A stretch of DNA of 5,894 bases, from positions 1 to 5,894 of the forward strand of contig JADLHV010000116.1 in NCBI GenBank assembly GCA_020848595.1, written 5' to 3'. Positions 1 through 5,894 of the stretch are shown piece after piece. A program made the translations under genes and the position numbers. The number at the start of each line of letters is the position of its first letter. Position 1 is the first letter of the stretch. This DNA comes from Bacteroidia bacterium (GTDB lineage: Bacteria > Bacteroidota > Bacteroidia > NS11-12g > UBA955). The notes beneath the pieces were generated by a model. The model saw only the letters and a program-made list of their open reading frames with translations, was not told the origin of the DNA and did not search any database.

Positions 1-278
1 TCATATTTCCAGGGTTCGCCCCATTCATTTAATATTTTAGCATTGATGAATGTTTGTTTAAAACCAGCGGGAGTAATATCTTCAATTGGACTGCCATCAA
101 TAACAAATAAACGGATAGGCAATCCAACTTGAGGAGCAGCCAATCCAATTCCATCACTTTCGTACATAGTTTCGTACATATTAGCAATCAGTTCTTGAAG
201 TCCAGGGTAATCTGGTGTTATATCTGCTCCAACTTTTCTAAGAACAGGACTTCCGTATGCGTAAATCGGTAAAATCAT
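1..278 (-). CDS. def: Peptide deformylase, 3' end cut by window edge
   Basis: This metalloenzyme removes the formyl group from the N-terminal methionine of new proteins at the ribosome. The 92 complete codons visible cover the N-terminal half of a family of about 190 residues. Seen: the early YGSPVLRKV segment (residues 8-16) and deformylase motif 1, GIGLAAPQVG (residues 43-52), whose Gln50 belongs to the active site. The segment INAKILNEWGEPWKYE leads straight into where the EGCLS motif should come. That motif and the HExDH zinc helix lie outside the window. The ATG (276-278) overlaps the ruvX stop as ATGA, so def is very probably translated by coupling to ruvX and lies in the same transcript. 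No other start fits the family N-terminus better. Family assignment is secure; only completeness is unknown. Confidence 0.95.
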   Translation of the reverse strand, partial: MILPIYAYGSPVLRKVGADITPDYPGLQELIANMYETMYESDGIGLAAPQVGLPIRLFVIDGSPIEDITPAGFKQTFINAKILNEWGEPWKY

Positions 279-685
279 TTTGTTTCCAAATAAGTTTGCA
301 AAATTAATGCCGCAGCCACTGTATCTACAAGTTTTTTATTTCTTCTGTCGTGTTTTTTATAACCGGCATCAATTAAAGTTTGTTTAGCCATTCTACTTGT
401 AAGGCGTTCATCTACCATAACGATTGGAATATCTGGGAATAATTCCATCAATTTTTGTTTGAATTGTCTCACCGGCTCGCTTGCATCCGTATCATGACCA
501 CTTAAATCCTTTGGTTCGCCTAAAACAATTGTTTCAACTGGTTCGCGACTCATATAAGCTTTTAAATAGTCAATTATTTTCCTGTTATCTATGGTTTCTA
601 AGGGCTGAGCAAGCATTTGTAATAAATCTGTTACAGCTAATCCGACCCTTCTTAAGCCATAATCAATCGCTAAAATTCTTTTCAT
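275..685 (-). CDS. ruvX: RuvX/YqgF family RNase H-fold nuclease (Holliday junction resolvase-like)
   Basis: A 136-residue cytoplasmic protein of the YqgF/RuvX family, at the usual family length. Family members have an RNase H-like fold and are linked to Holliday junction resolution and, in E. coli, to 16S rRNA 5'-end maturation; which role holds here is not shown by sequence. Seen: the first strand with DYGLRRVGLAVTD (residues 8-20, catalytic-type Asp8), the VLGEPKDLSG loop (54-63), VDERLTS (91-97, acidic Glu93) and the C-terminal DTVAAALILQ (121-130, acidic Asp121). All acidic positions expected of an active enzyme are present. The ATG at 683-685 gives the canonical MKRILAIDYG start; there is no Shine-Dalgarno. 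It is first of a ruvX-def pair, overlapping def by 4 bases, and is divergent from lysA. A TAnnTTTG motif lies about 40 bases upstream. Confidence 0.94.
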   Translation of the reverse strand: MKRILAIDYGLRRVGLAVTDLLQMLAQPLETIDNRKIIDYLKAYMSREPVETIVLGEPKDLSGHDTDASEPVRQFKQKLMELFPDIPIVMVDERLTSRMAKQTLIDAGYKKHDRRNKKLVDTVAAALILQTYLETK

Positions 686-723
686 TAATTATCTCGCAAG
701 TTCCTCATTTTTCTGTGTATTCG

Positions 724-731
724 CAAATCTA
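724..731 (-). promoter_or_regulatory. Candidate -7 promoter element for ruvX-def
   Basis: Read on the minus strand these bases are TAGATTTG, an exact match to the Bacteroidota -7 consensus TAnnTTTG. Transcription would begin near 717 and give a leader of roughly 30 bases before the ruvX ATG. No TTG/TTTG box is seen at the proper distance upstream (about 17-23 bases); the nearest, at 743-745, is only 11 bases away. The call rests on the -7 match and its position. In AT-rich DNA such a match also arises by chance. Confidence 0.35.
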
Positions 732-799
732 TAAAGCAAACTCAATTTTGTTTAGCTAAAATTCTGAAATCGAGATAGCTTTTGATGTTTAATTTCCAT

Positions 800-807
800 T
801 ATTTTTG
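800..807 (+). promoter_or_regulatory. Candidate -7 promoter element for lysA
   Basis: TATTTTTG matches the Bacteroidota -7 consensus TAnnTTTG exactly and ends 7 bases before the preferred lysA ATG at 815. If used, transcription would start at or within a base or two of that ATG, giving a leaderless or nearly leaderless mRNA. A TTTG lies at 781-784, but the 15-base spacer is shorter than usual. A looser alternative, TAGCTTTTG at 776-784 (one extra base between the halves), would instead give a leader of about 25 bases. Confidence 0.3.
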
Positions 808-814
808 CGTGATA

Positions 815-2047
815 ATGGAATTGATAAACGGAAGATACAGCTTAGATGGTGTAGATTTACTTGAATTAGTAAATGAATTCGATTCGCCAGTGTACGTCTA
901 CAGTGCAGAAACGATGCGCGAACAATACGAAAAATTAACACATGCATTTCCAGGTGTGAAACTTGGTTTACATTATGCGTGTAAGGCACTTTCGAATATA
1001 ACTGTTCTTAAATATATGAAACAACTCGGTGCTGGATTAGATGCCGTATCGATTCAAGAAGTATTGTTAGGACTAAAAGCTGGATTTGAGCCAACACAAA
1101 TTTTATACACGCCTAACGGTGTAAGTATGGAAGAGATTGAAATGGCCGTAAATGAAGGGGTTAAAATTAATATCGATAATCGTTCAATTCTTGAGCAGTT
1201 TGGCGCTAAATACGGTGATAAAGTGCCTGTTTGTATTCGTGTTAATCCACATATTTTAGCAGGAGGAAATCATAAAATTTCAACTGGACATATCGATTCT
1301 AAATTTGGAATTTCTTATTATCAATTGCGCCATGTTGCTAGAGTTGTAAAATTATATGGCATAAATGTGGAAGGTTTGCACATGCATACTGGAAGCGATA
1401 TTTTAGACGCTGAAGTATTTATTAGAGGAGCAGAGCTCTTATTTGATGCAGCTCAAGATTTTAAAGATTTGCGTTACATGGATTTCGGTTCTGGTTTTAA
1501 AGTTGGCTATAAAGAAGCTGATATTACAACTGATATCAATGACATCGGAGCTAAAATAGCAGAGAGATTTAAAGAATTTTGTACTCAATATGGCAGAGAA
1601 TTAGAATTGTGGTTCGAGCCAGGTAAGTTCCTTGTCAGTGAGTCTGGCTATTTCTTAGTTAAAACCAATGTGGTTAAGCAAACCACTAGTACCATGTTTG
1701 CTGGAATAGATAGTGGATTAAATCATCTAATTCGACCAATGTTGTACGATGCTTATCACAAAATTACTAATATTAGCAATCCAACAGGTATTGAAAGGAT
1801 TTATGCTGTTGTGGGCTATATTTGTGAAACAGATACTTTTGGTTGGGATAGAAAATTAAACGAAGTTAGAGAAGGTGATATTTTAGCTTTTCATAATACT
1901 GGAGCTTATGGTTTTAGTATGGCTTCTAATTATAATTCTAGGTTTAGACCAGCAGAAGTCTTTATTTATAAAGGTAAAGCACATTTAATTAGAAAGCGCG
2001 AAACGCTCGACGATTTATTGCGTAATCAAGTCGATATGGATCTTTAA
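815..2047 (+). CDS. lysA: Diaminopimelate decarboxylase
   Basis: This PLP-dependent fold-III enzyme converts meso-diaminopimelate to L-lysine, the last step of lysine biosynthesis, in the cytoplasm. The 410 residues match family length. Seen: an alanine-racemase-like barrel with the PLP lysine in HYACKALSN (Lys57), the HMHTGS motif (189-194), the glycine-rich phosphate-binding DFGSGFK (223-229), EPGK (268-271, EPGR in many other phyla), and C-terminal barrel motifs CETDTFG (337-343; Cys337 is expected to reach into the partner subunit's active site) and GAYGFSMASNYN (363-374). These variants are those I associate with Bacteroidota LysA. I chose the ATG at 815 (MELINGRYSLDG). The frame is open back to TTG 782 and ATG 785, but the extra residues are unlike the family and overlap a promoter-like motif. 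Two stops, TAA then TAG, close the gene. A structured 81-base gap follows. Confidence 0.95.
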   Translation: MELINGRYSLDGVDLLELVNEFDSPVYVYSAETMREQYEKLTHAFPGVKLGLHYACKALSNITVLKYMKQLGAGLDAVSIQEVLLGLKAGFEPTQILYTPNGVSMEEIEMAVNEGVKINIDNRSILEQFGAKYGDKVPVCIRVNPHILAGGNHKISTGHIDSKFGISYYQLRHVARVVKLYGINVEGLHMHTGSDILDAEVFIRGAELLFDAAQDFKDLRYMDFGSGFKVGYKEADITTDINDIGAKIAERFKEFCTQYGRELELWFEPGKFLVSESGYFLVKTNVVKQTTSTMFAGIDSGLNHLIRPMLYDAYHKITNISNPTGIERIYAVVGYICETDTFGWDRKLNEVREGDILAFHNTGAYGFSMASNYNSRFRPAEVFIYKGKAHLIRKRETLDDLLRNQVDMDL

Positions 2048-2048
2048 T

Positions 2049-2128
2049 AGCTTACGAATGAATTTAATTTTATTCACTTAATCAATTTGATTGAATTAAT
2101 GCCTGAAATAAATTAAATTCGTAAGGCT
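2049..2128. repeat. Long imperfect palindrome filling the lysA-protease gap
   Basis: Nearly all of the 81 bases between the lysA stop and the protease start can fold into one hairpin. Outer stem: AG then CTTACG (2049-2056) pairs with CGTAAG then CT (2120-2128, G2126 bulged). After a 4-base bulge (2057-2060), AATTTAATTT (2061-2070) pairs perfectly with AAATTAAATT (2110-2119). After two mismatches, TTCA (2073-2076) pairs with TGAA (2104-2107). The tip is TTAATCAAT (2078-2086) with ATTGAATTAA (2090-2099, one bulged A) closed by the loop TTG. That makes about 31 base pairs. No T-tract follows the right arm, so it is not a classic intrinsic terminator. It could be a 3'-end stabilising or processing structure, a leader structure acting on protease translation, or a dispersed palindromic repeat. 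Confidence 0.65.
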
Positions 2129-3388
2129 GTGTTACTCAGGATTTCTCTATATTTTGTTTTTATTTTGTTCTATGTTCAAACCATAGTTGGACAAAATTGT
2201 GGATATGGTCATCACTCCATTAATTCTGCCTATAATCTTTGGTACCAAAATGCTGTAGAAAGTTTAAAAGATAACAGTAAACGTGGTGCAGCTATTTATG
2301 ATTCAATTTTTCAAATTCCTGTTGTTTTTCATGTAATAGTGCCTAATTACAATGCAGTAAAACATCAAGATATTTTGTGGATGTTAAATGAATTAAATAA
2401 CGATTTTAGAAGAAATAATGCCGATACCAATACAATGCGACGAATGTTTGGAGATAGAGTAGGAGATACTAGAATTGAGTTTTATTTGGCTACTGAAGAT
2501 CCTAATGGCGTAGCAAGTATTGGCTATGAAACAAAAGTAAGTACTCAGTTATTTGGAGTAAAACCCGGCGTTGCTTATAATAGACAACACGGAATGAAAT
2601 TTGATTCTTTGGGCGGATTGAATGCTTGGGATACAAAAAAGTATCTAAATATATGGGTTTGTAATTTAACAGCAACAGACGGACGCCAATATCTAGCTGG
2701 ATTTTCTACCGCGCCTCCTGGTTCTAATAATTGGAATCCTATTTATTGGGGTGATAGTGCTATAGATGGTGTAGTGATGGATTTTAATTATTTTAGTAGT
2801 CGATACAACAGCGTTACTTTAACACATGAAGTGGGGCATTTTTTAGGTTTAAGACATGTTTCTGGTGATCCACAATTTATTTTAGATACATGTAAATTTG
2901 ATGATGGTATTTTTGAGACGCCTAAAGTCATCAGTCAAAATTTTTTCACATGCGATTTTACTAGAAATACTTGTATCGAACCAATTGGAGAGATGCCCGA
3001 TATGATAGAAAATTTCATGGATTATAGTACCGAATATTGCAAAAAGAGCTTTACGTTAGGACAAATAACTTTAATGCGAAGTTGTTTATTAGAATTGCGT
3101 CAAGATCTATTTCAATATAAAATTAATAGCACTTATATCCCTGGTTATTTAGACGTACAATTATATCCTAATCCAAATTCTGGTCAGTTTAATATCGCTA
3201 ATCCTAATCAAGAATCCTTTGAATTGAAAATGTATGACTTAACAGGTCGCCTAGTGCTATCGAATACCATAGAGTATGGAGACAATTACATCGACTATAA
3301 TATAGGTTCCGGGATTTACTTTATTATTATAGAAAATAAAGTATATGGTCAGGTAAAAAATGAAAAATTAGTAATAGTAGATTATTGA
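2129..3388 (+). CDS. Secreted M43 (pappalysin-type) zinc metalloprotease with type IX sorting domain
   Basis: A predicted secreted protease of 419 residues. Residues 1-22 form a signal peptide (Arg4, then a hydrophobic run to about 20, cleavage likely near VGQ-N). The catalytic domain spans about 60-330. It contains KYLNIWVCNL (171-180), a conserved stretch of family M43, the metzincin zinc helix HEVGHFLGLRH (233-243: three His ligands, catalytic Glu234) and the Met-turn NFMDYS (295-300). Cysteines 178, 255, 275, 282, 304 and 319 suggest disulfides and hence extracytoplasmic folding. Residues 344-419 are a Por/type A sorting domain (LYPNPNSGQF, MYDLTGRLV, GIYFIII, ending in EKLVIVDY), which directs export by the type IX system. 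GTG is the only usual start; the frame is open just to 2117 (ATT), which would add RK to the n-region. Substrate unknown. Its 3' end overlaps the convergent gene by 7 bases. Confidence 0.9.
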   Translation: MLLRISLYFVFILFYVQTIVGQNCGYGHHSINSAYNLWYQNAVESLKDNSKRGAAIYDSIFQIPVVFHVIVPNYNAVKHQDILWMLNELNNDFRRNNADTNTMRRMFGDRVGDTRIEFYLATEDPNGVASIGYETKVSTQLFGVKPGVAYNRQHGMKFDSLGGLNAWDTKKYLNIWVCNLTATDGRQYLAGFSTAPPGSNNWNPIYWGDSAIDGVVMDFNYFSSRYNSVTLTHEVGHFLGLRHVSGDPQFILDTCKFDDGIFETPKVISQNFFTCDFTRNTCIEPIGEMPDMIENFMDYSTEYCKKSFTLGQITLMRSCLLELRQDLFQYKINSTYIPGYLDVQLYPNPNSGQFNIANPNQESFELKMYDLTGRLVLSNTIEYGDNYIDYNIGSGIYFIIIENKVYGQVKNEKLVIVDY

Positions 3389-3975
3389 AACTTGTCTTTA
3401 TGCAATCTGATATATTCTACCATTAGCTCGTTTAAATCATAATCACCATTTTCAAAAAGATCATCTATAGCTTTATCGAAAGGTTGTAACGATTTTTTAA
3501 ATTGATAATATTCTTCAGTTTCTTCAAAATCTTCTGTGAAATCTATTTTAAAGGGTAATCGACCATTATATTCAACTTCAATAAAATGATTCAATTCTTT
3601 AAATAGTTCAGCTAATTCGTTAGCTCCAATGGTTTTGAGAGCAGATGGAACTTCGTGTCTAATCTCAAAATAATAGCTCAAATACTCACTACAATCTGCT
3701 CCTAAAGCATAAGTCCATATTTCAGAAATGAGGTAAACAACCTTTCTTTCCTCAGATAGTTTGAATATGATAGTGTGATCATCAATGTTTTCTTGTTTTT
3801 TAATAGCATCAAAATGCAAAAAGAACAAATCTTCTAAGTCATCATCGTCGGTAGCATCAATAAATTCAGCAGGAATAGATGTTATAGAAGGTAATGTTCT
3901 AGCTCTATTGAGGATGTTTTCGGCGTCGGAACCAATGAGATTGTTCCAAAATTTTTGAATGAAATCTAAAGCCAT
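3382..3975 (-). CDS. Acidic DUF4375/DMP19-like protein, function unknown
   Basis: A 197-residue soluble protein with no signal peptide or membrane segment. It is strongly acidic: I count 43 Asp/Glu against 19 Lys/Arg, with a DDDD cluster at 43-46 and further acidic patches around 145-155 and 171-180. Residues 80-132 (LISEIWTYALG, then EYLSYYFEI, then ALKTIGANELAELF) resemble the helical core of DUF4375, the family of Neisseria DMP19, where a short segment before a paired-aromatic helix is followed by an ALxxIGA helix. DMP19 itself is described as a DNA mimic, but most family members are uncharacterised, so that role must not be assumed. The family call is from memory of the motif pattern and is moderate. 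It is the last gene of a minus-strand run, 60 bases after the DUF1801 gene, and its stop lies inside the convergent protease gene. ATG 973-975 of the third kilobase (3973-3975) is the only sensible start. Confidence 0.6.
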   Translation of the reverse strand: MALDFIQKFWNNLIGSDAENILNRARTLPSITSIPAEFIDATDDDDLEDLFFLHFDAIKKQENIDDHTIIFKLSEERKVVYLISEIWTYALGADCSEYLSYYFEIRHEVPSALKTIGANELAELFKELNHFIEVEYNGRLPFKIDFTEDFEETEEYYQFKKSLQPFDKAIDDLFENGDYDLNELMVEYIRLHKDKFQ

Positions 3976-4035
3976 AGAGTCGATTTTTAAATATTAAATT
4001 AATTAGATAGTTTATTAGAAATTTTAGAGATTAAA

Positions 4036-4413
4036 TTAAGCTTGTTTTTTTTTAAGCTTTTTAGCTTTAATCTTTTCTATATTATGTAAAACTATGGTTT
4101 CTATCAATTTTTCTGGGACAGCCATAACTTTCGGTATTTTAATAGTTCCTTTTGAAGTTTCAAACTCTTTGAGTTCAGAAGCAAAATACTCTAAAGGTTC
4201 TGAACCTGGAAAAAGACTATAATGGTTCTGAAACATACCAAAATGCATTAAAATTCCATCTTGTTTAAACGTTGGCATTTGATAACTTATAACTTCTTTA
4301 GCATCTGGAGCAATACGCTTTATACAAGTACGGATTTGTTGTAAAATTTTTTGTTCTTTTGATGGCCAAAGAGCAATATACTCATCGATAGTTTGAAGAT
4401 TTTTATTGTCCAT
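4036..4413 (-). CDS. DUF1801 (YdhG/YdeI-like) small protein
   Basis: A 125-residue cytoplasmic protein of the DUF1801 family, the fold of Bacillus subtilis YdhG (Fra), which has been described as a frataxin-like iron chaperone; most homologues have no proven role. Seen: N-terminal helices with IDEYIALWP (9-17), the family signature EVISYQMPTFK (40-50), the central strand FQNHYSLFPG (61-70), and ETSKGTIKIP (85-94) before the last helix. Length is normal for the family. The C-terminus is lysine-rich (KIKAKKLKKKQA), encoded partly by a run of nine A residues (coding strand, 4045-4053) that could be prone to slippage but sits only a few codons before the stop. The ATG at 4411-4413 is clear, without a Shine-Dalgarno. 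It lies 77 bases downstream of lnt and 60 upstream of the DUF4375 gene, all on the minus strand, so co-transcription is possible but unproven. Confidence 0.82.
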   Translation of the reverse strand: MDNKNLQTIDEYIALWPSKEQKILQQIRTCIKRIAPDAKEVISYQMPTFKQDGILMHFGMFQNHYSLFPGSEPLEYFASELKEFETSKGTIKIPKVMAVPEKLIETIVLHNIEKIKAKKLKKKQA

Positions 4414-4490
4414 GTATTTTCTATTTATTCAGATAAAATAAAATCAAATAATATGAATGCAATAACTTAAATTTAGTTTGAAAGTCAATA

Positions 4491-5558
4491 TTATTTTTTA
4501 AACTTTCGATAAATAAACAACAAGAAAAAACAGGCAAAACCAGCATAGGCTATTTTACCAATCAAGTTGCCATATTTAACATAAAATGTTAACCGATATC
4601 TTGGAGTTACTCTACAAGTAAAAGCCGTGCGCTCATTGTACTTAGTTCGATTAATAATTTGGCCAAATTGATTGATATAAGCAGAAACTCCAGTGTTAGC
4701 ACTTCTTAGCATTTCGCGTCTAGTTTCAATACATCTAATAGCACCATAAAGCAAATGTTGTTGATATCCGGGTGTCTCACCCCACCATCCATCATTGGTT
4801 ATAACCGATAGAATATTTGCGCCATCTTTGACGTATTCAGTTGCATAATCGCCAAAAACCGATTCATAACACACCAGCGGAGCTATTTTATAGTTTTTAT
4901 TAATGATGAAATTTTTAGGTTTATCACTGATGCCTAAACTTCCAGAAGTTCCACCTAAATTAATACTTAGTTTTTCTAGAAAAGCGAAGGGCATTTTTTC
5001 GACACCAGGCACCAATTTAGATTTATGATACAAATCTACTACTTCACCATTTTTAACAATTAAAGCGGTATTGAAAAAGTCGAACCAACGGTTGTCGAAT
5101 GAATCGTAACGAGCGGTATTCGTTGGACGCTTTTTACTTTCGTATACTGCAAAAGTTTCGGCACCAGCAATAATGTTTAAACGGCCATTTTGAGTTAGTT
5201 TTCTCAGAGGTTCCATTAAGAAATTCTGATTTAAACCTGCTTCGTCATTGTTGCCAACGATAGCCGTTTCGGGCATTACTAATAGATCAATAGAAGAGTC
5301 TAAAAATTTTTCGCAAGGTTCTATGGTATAATCCAATTGAATTTCCGGGTAAAGGTAATTATCTCCATCACCGAATTTTTCTTCATAAGGGTCGATATTG
5401 GGTTGTGCAATGATGGCATTTAAATAAGGCTTATCATTTGAGTTGAAATTTAAAAGAGATTTAATTGTAATAGAAACACCACCCATTAGAAGAATCAAAG
5501 CAATCGGTTTCCAAATTTGCTTAAGCTGATTTTTAAGAATAGCATTAGCAAAGAGCAC
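4491..5558 (-). CDS. lnt: Lnt catalytic (nitrilase-like) half, downstream of the TGA
   Basis: This open segment holds the whole periplasmic carbon-nitrogen hydrolase domain and the last membrane helix. Counting from the GTG at 5558: a membrane helix at about 18-36, the domain start LNAIIAQPNID (46-56), catalytic-type Glu97 in VMPETAI, Lys179 in LYHKSKLVP and Cys230 in PLVCYESVFG, then NDGWWGETPGYQQHLL (255-270), RSANTGVSAYI (285-295) and a C-terminal helix at about 333-350. These three residues correspond to the Glu-Lys-Cys triad of E. coli Lnt. The GTG is merely the first start-like codon after the TGA; it falls inside a membrane segment (valine of LITNVLFANA) and has no Shine-Dalgarno, so it is unlikely to be a natural start. 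A product made from it would lack most membrane helices and probably would not work. Confidence 0.75.
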   Translation of the reverse strand: MLFANAILKNQLKQIWKPIALILLMGGVSITIKSLLNFNSNDKPYLNAIIAQPNIDPYEEKFGDGDNYLYPEIQLDYTIEPCEKFLDSSIDLLVMPETAIVGNNDEAGLNQNFLMEPLRKLTQNGRLNIIAGAETFAVYESKKRPTNTARYDSFDNRWFDFFNTALIVKNGEVVDLYHKSKLVPGVEKMPFAFLEKLSINLGGTSGSLGISDKPKNFIINKNYKIAPLVCYESVFGDYATEYVKDGANILSVITNDGWWGETPGYQQHLLYGAIRCIETRREMLRSANTGVSAYINQFGQIINRTKYNERTAFTCRVTPRYRLTFYVKYGNLIGKIAYAGFACFFLLFIYRKFKK

Positions 5559-5636
5559 ATTTGTAATTAAAATCAGAGCACTACCTCCAAGTTCACCAGT
5601 GAATTCATACCACTGAATAAAAATTGGAAAGCTAGC

Positions 5637-5894
5637 TCAACCTTTGCCTAGAGTTAACCAAGGCCAAGCAGCACCCCAATTAAAATGCCAATATTCGAAA
5701 GCTAAATAAGCAAATACAAATCCAGCGTAAGACCATTGAGGGAGTGTTTTTTTTAAATGCGAGTAGAATACAAAAGGCAGACTCATAATTAAACTATTGC
5801 AAATCAGCATAGCGATAGCTCCACCAGCGCTGGCATTCCATACCCACCAAGTAGTTCCAGTATTGAAGAGGAATAGGCTTAAATACACCCATAA
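5637..5894 (-). CDS. lnt: Lnt N-terminal membrane half, ending at the premature TGA; 5' end outside window
   Basis: Eighty-five sense codons before the TGA encode the middle of the Lnt membrane domain. Seen: NTGTTWWVWNAS, then a hydrophobic helix (GGAIAMLICNSLIMSLPFVF), the short cytosolic-type loop SHLKKTLPQW, a second helix (YAGFVFAYLAFEYWHF), and WGAAWPWLTLG, the conserved segment before the next periplasmic stretch. The frame is open to the last base, so the GTG at 5886-5888 is internal and not a start; about 80-100 residues of earlier membrane helices are expected beyond the edge. If the TGA acts as a stop, the product is a membrane stub without the catalytic domain. Confidence 0.75.
   Translation of the reverse strand, partial: LWVYLSLFLFNTGTTWWVWNASAGGAIAMLICNSLIMSLPFVFYSHLKKTLPQWSYAGFVFAYLAFEYWHFNWGAAWPWLTLGKG

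Larger units (their letters stand above)
4491..5894 (-). pseudogene. lnt: Apolipoprotein N-acyltransferase gene interrupted by an in-frame TGA
   Basis: Lnt transfers an acyl chain from phospholipid to the N-terminal cysteine of lipoproteins on the periplasmic face of the inner membrane. Here the frame is open from the right edge (5894; true start outside the window), is broken by one TGA at 5637-5639, and continues in the same frame to TAA at 4491-4493. Across the break the translation reads WPWLTLGKG, stop, ASFPIFIQWYEFTGELGG, which follows the family without loss or shift. A single base change, most simply TTA (Leu) to TGA, accounts for it. No insertion or deletion is needed, and the downstream catalytic residues are intact, so any loss is recent. 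Alternatives are a sequencing or assembly error, or readthrough of TGA (next base G). UGA ends ruvX and the protease gene, so it is a genuine stop in this genome. Confidence 0.8.

Noticed and set aside
481..759. Plus-strand open frame of 92 codons
   Set aside because: It lies antisense to ruvX and the divergent gap, has no recognisable family sequence, and ruvX is well supported.
789..989. Minus-strand open frame of 66 codons
   Set aside because: It is antisense to the 5' part of lysA and its translation looks like a chance frame.
2049..2128. Palindrome as an intrinsic terminator for lysA
   Set aside because: The right arm is followed by GTGTTACTC rather than a T-tract, and the stem is AT-rich and bulged, so termination cannot be claimed from sequence.
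3976..4035. Regulatory element in the 60-base gap before the DUF4375 gene
   Set aside because: The gap is very AT-rich with no TAnnTTTG, inverted repeat or Shine-Dalgarno that stands out.
4038..4059. Two AAGCTT hexamers around a nine-T run, as a possible terminator
   Set aside because: The hexamers are self-complementary and form only a 6-base-pair AT-rich stem. The T/A run is in the loop and encodes the lysine tail of the DUF1801 protein, and no T-tract follows on the coding strand.
4414..4490. Promoter for the DUF1801 gene in the gap after lnt
   Set aside because: Only near-matches to TAnnTTTG (for example with a 3-base spacer inside the box) occur, with no properly spaced TTG; too weak to annotate.
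5637..5639. UGA reassigned to an amino acid or read as selenocysteine
   Set aside because: UGA terminates ruvX and the protease at positions that fit their families. The lnt site is normally a hydrophobic residue and not a catalytic cysteine, and nothing suggests selenocysteine insertion.

Overview
The window looks like an ordinary chromosomal segment of a member of the Bacteroidota. The evidence is an AT-rich composition, a secreted M43 protease ending in a type IX secretion (Por) sorting domain, a diaminopimelate decarboxylase with Bacteroidota-style motif variants (EPGK, CETDTFG, HMHTG), no convincing Shine-Dalgarno sequences, and promoter-like TAnnTTTG motifs. The class cannot be fixed from the sequence alone.

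Layout. Bases 1-685 carry ruvX followed by def (peptide deformylase, cut by the left edge) on the minus strand, joined by a 4-base ATGA stop/start overlap. A 129-base divergent gap separates them from lysA (815-2047, plus strand). The 81 bases after lysA form almost entirely one long imperfect palindrome that ends where the next gene starts. That gene, a secreted pappalysin-type metalloprotease (2129-3388, plus), overlaps tail-to-tail by 7 bases with an acidic DUF4375/DMP19-like protein (3382-3975, minus). Upstream of the latter on the minus strand lie a small DUF1801 (YdhG-like) protein (4036-4413) and lnt, apolipoprotein N-acyltransferase (4491-5894, cut by the right edge).

The most notable observation is that lnt is broken by one in-frame TGA (5637-5639). 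The reading frame continues with recognisable family sequence on both sides, and the three catalytic residues are intact downstream. UGA serves as the normal stop of two other genes here, so a genome-wide code change is not the explanation. A recent nonsense mutation, a sequencing error or local readthrough remain possible.

The genes do not form one pathway. ruvX-def is a housekeeping pair, lysA makes lysine, the protease is exported across both membranes, lnt matures lipoproteins, and the two small proteins have uncertain roles. I see no CRISPR array, RNA gene, insertion sequence, phage or defence cluster, and no gene-free stretch longer than 129 bases. I did not find a convincing new multigene system.
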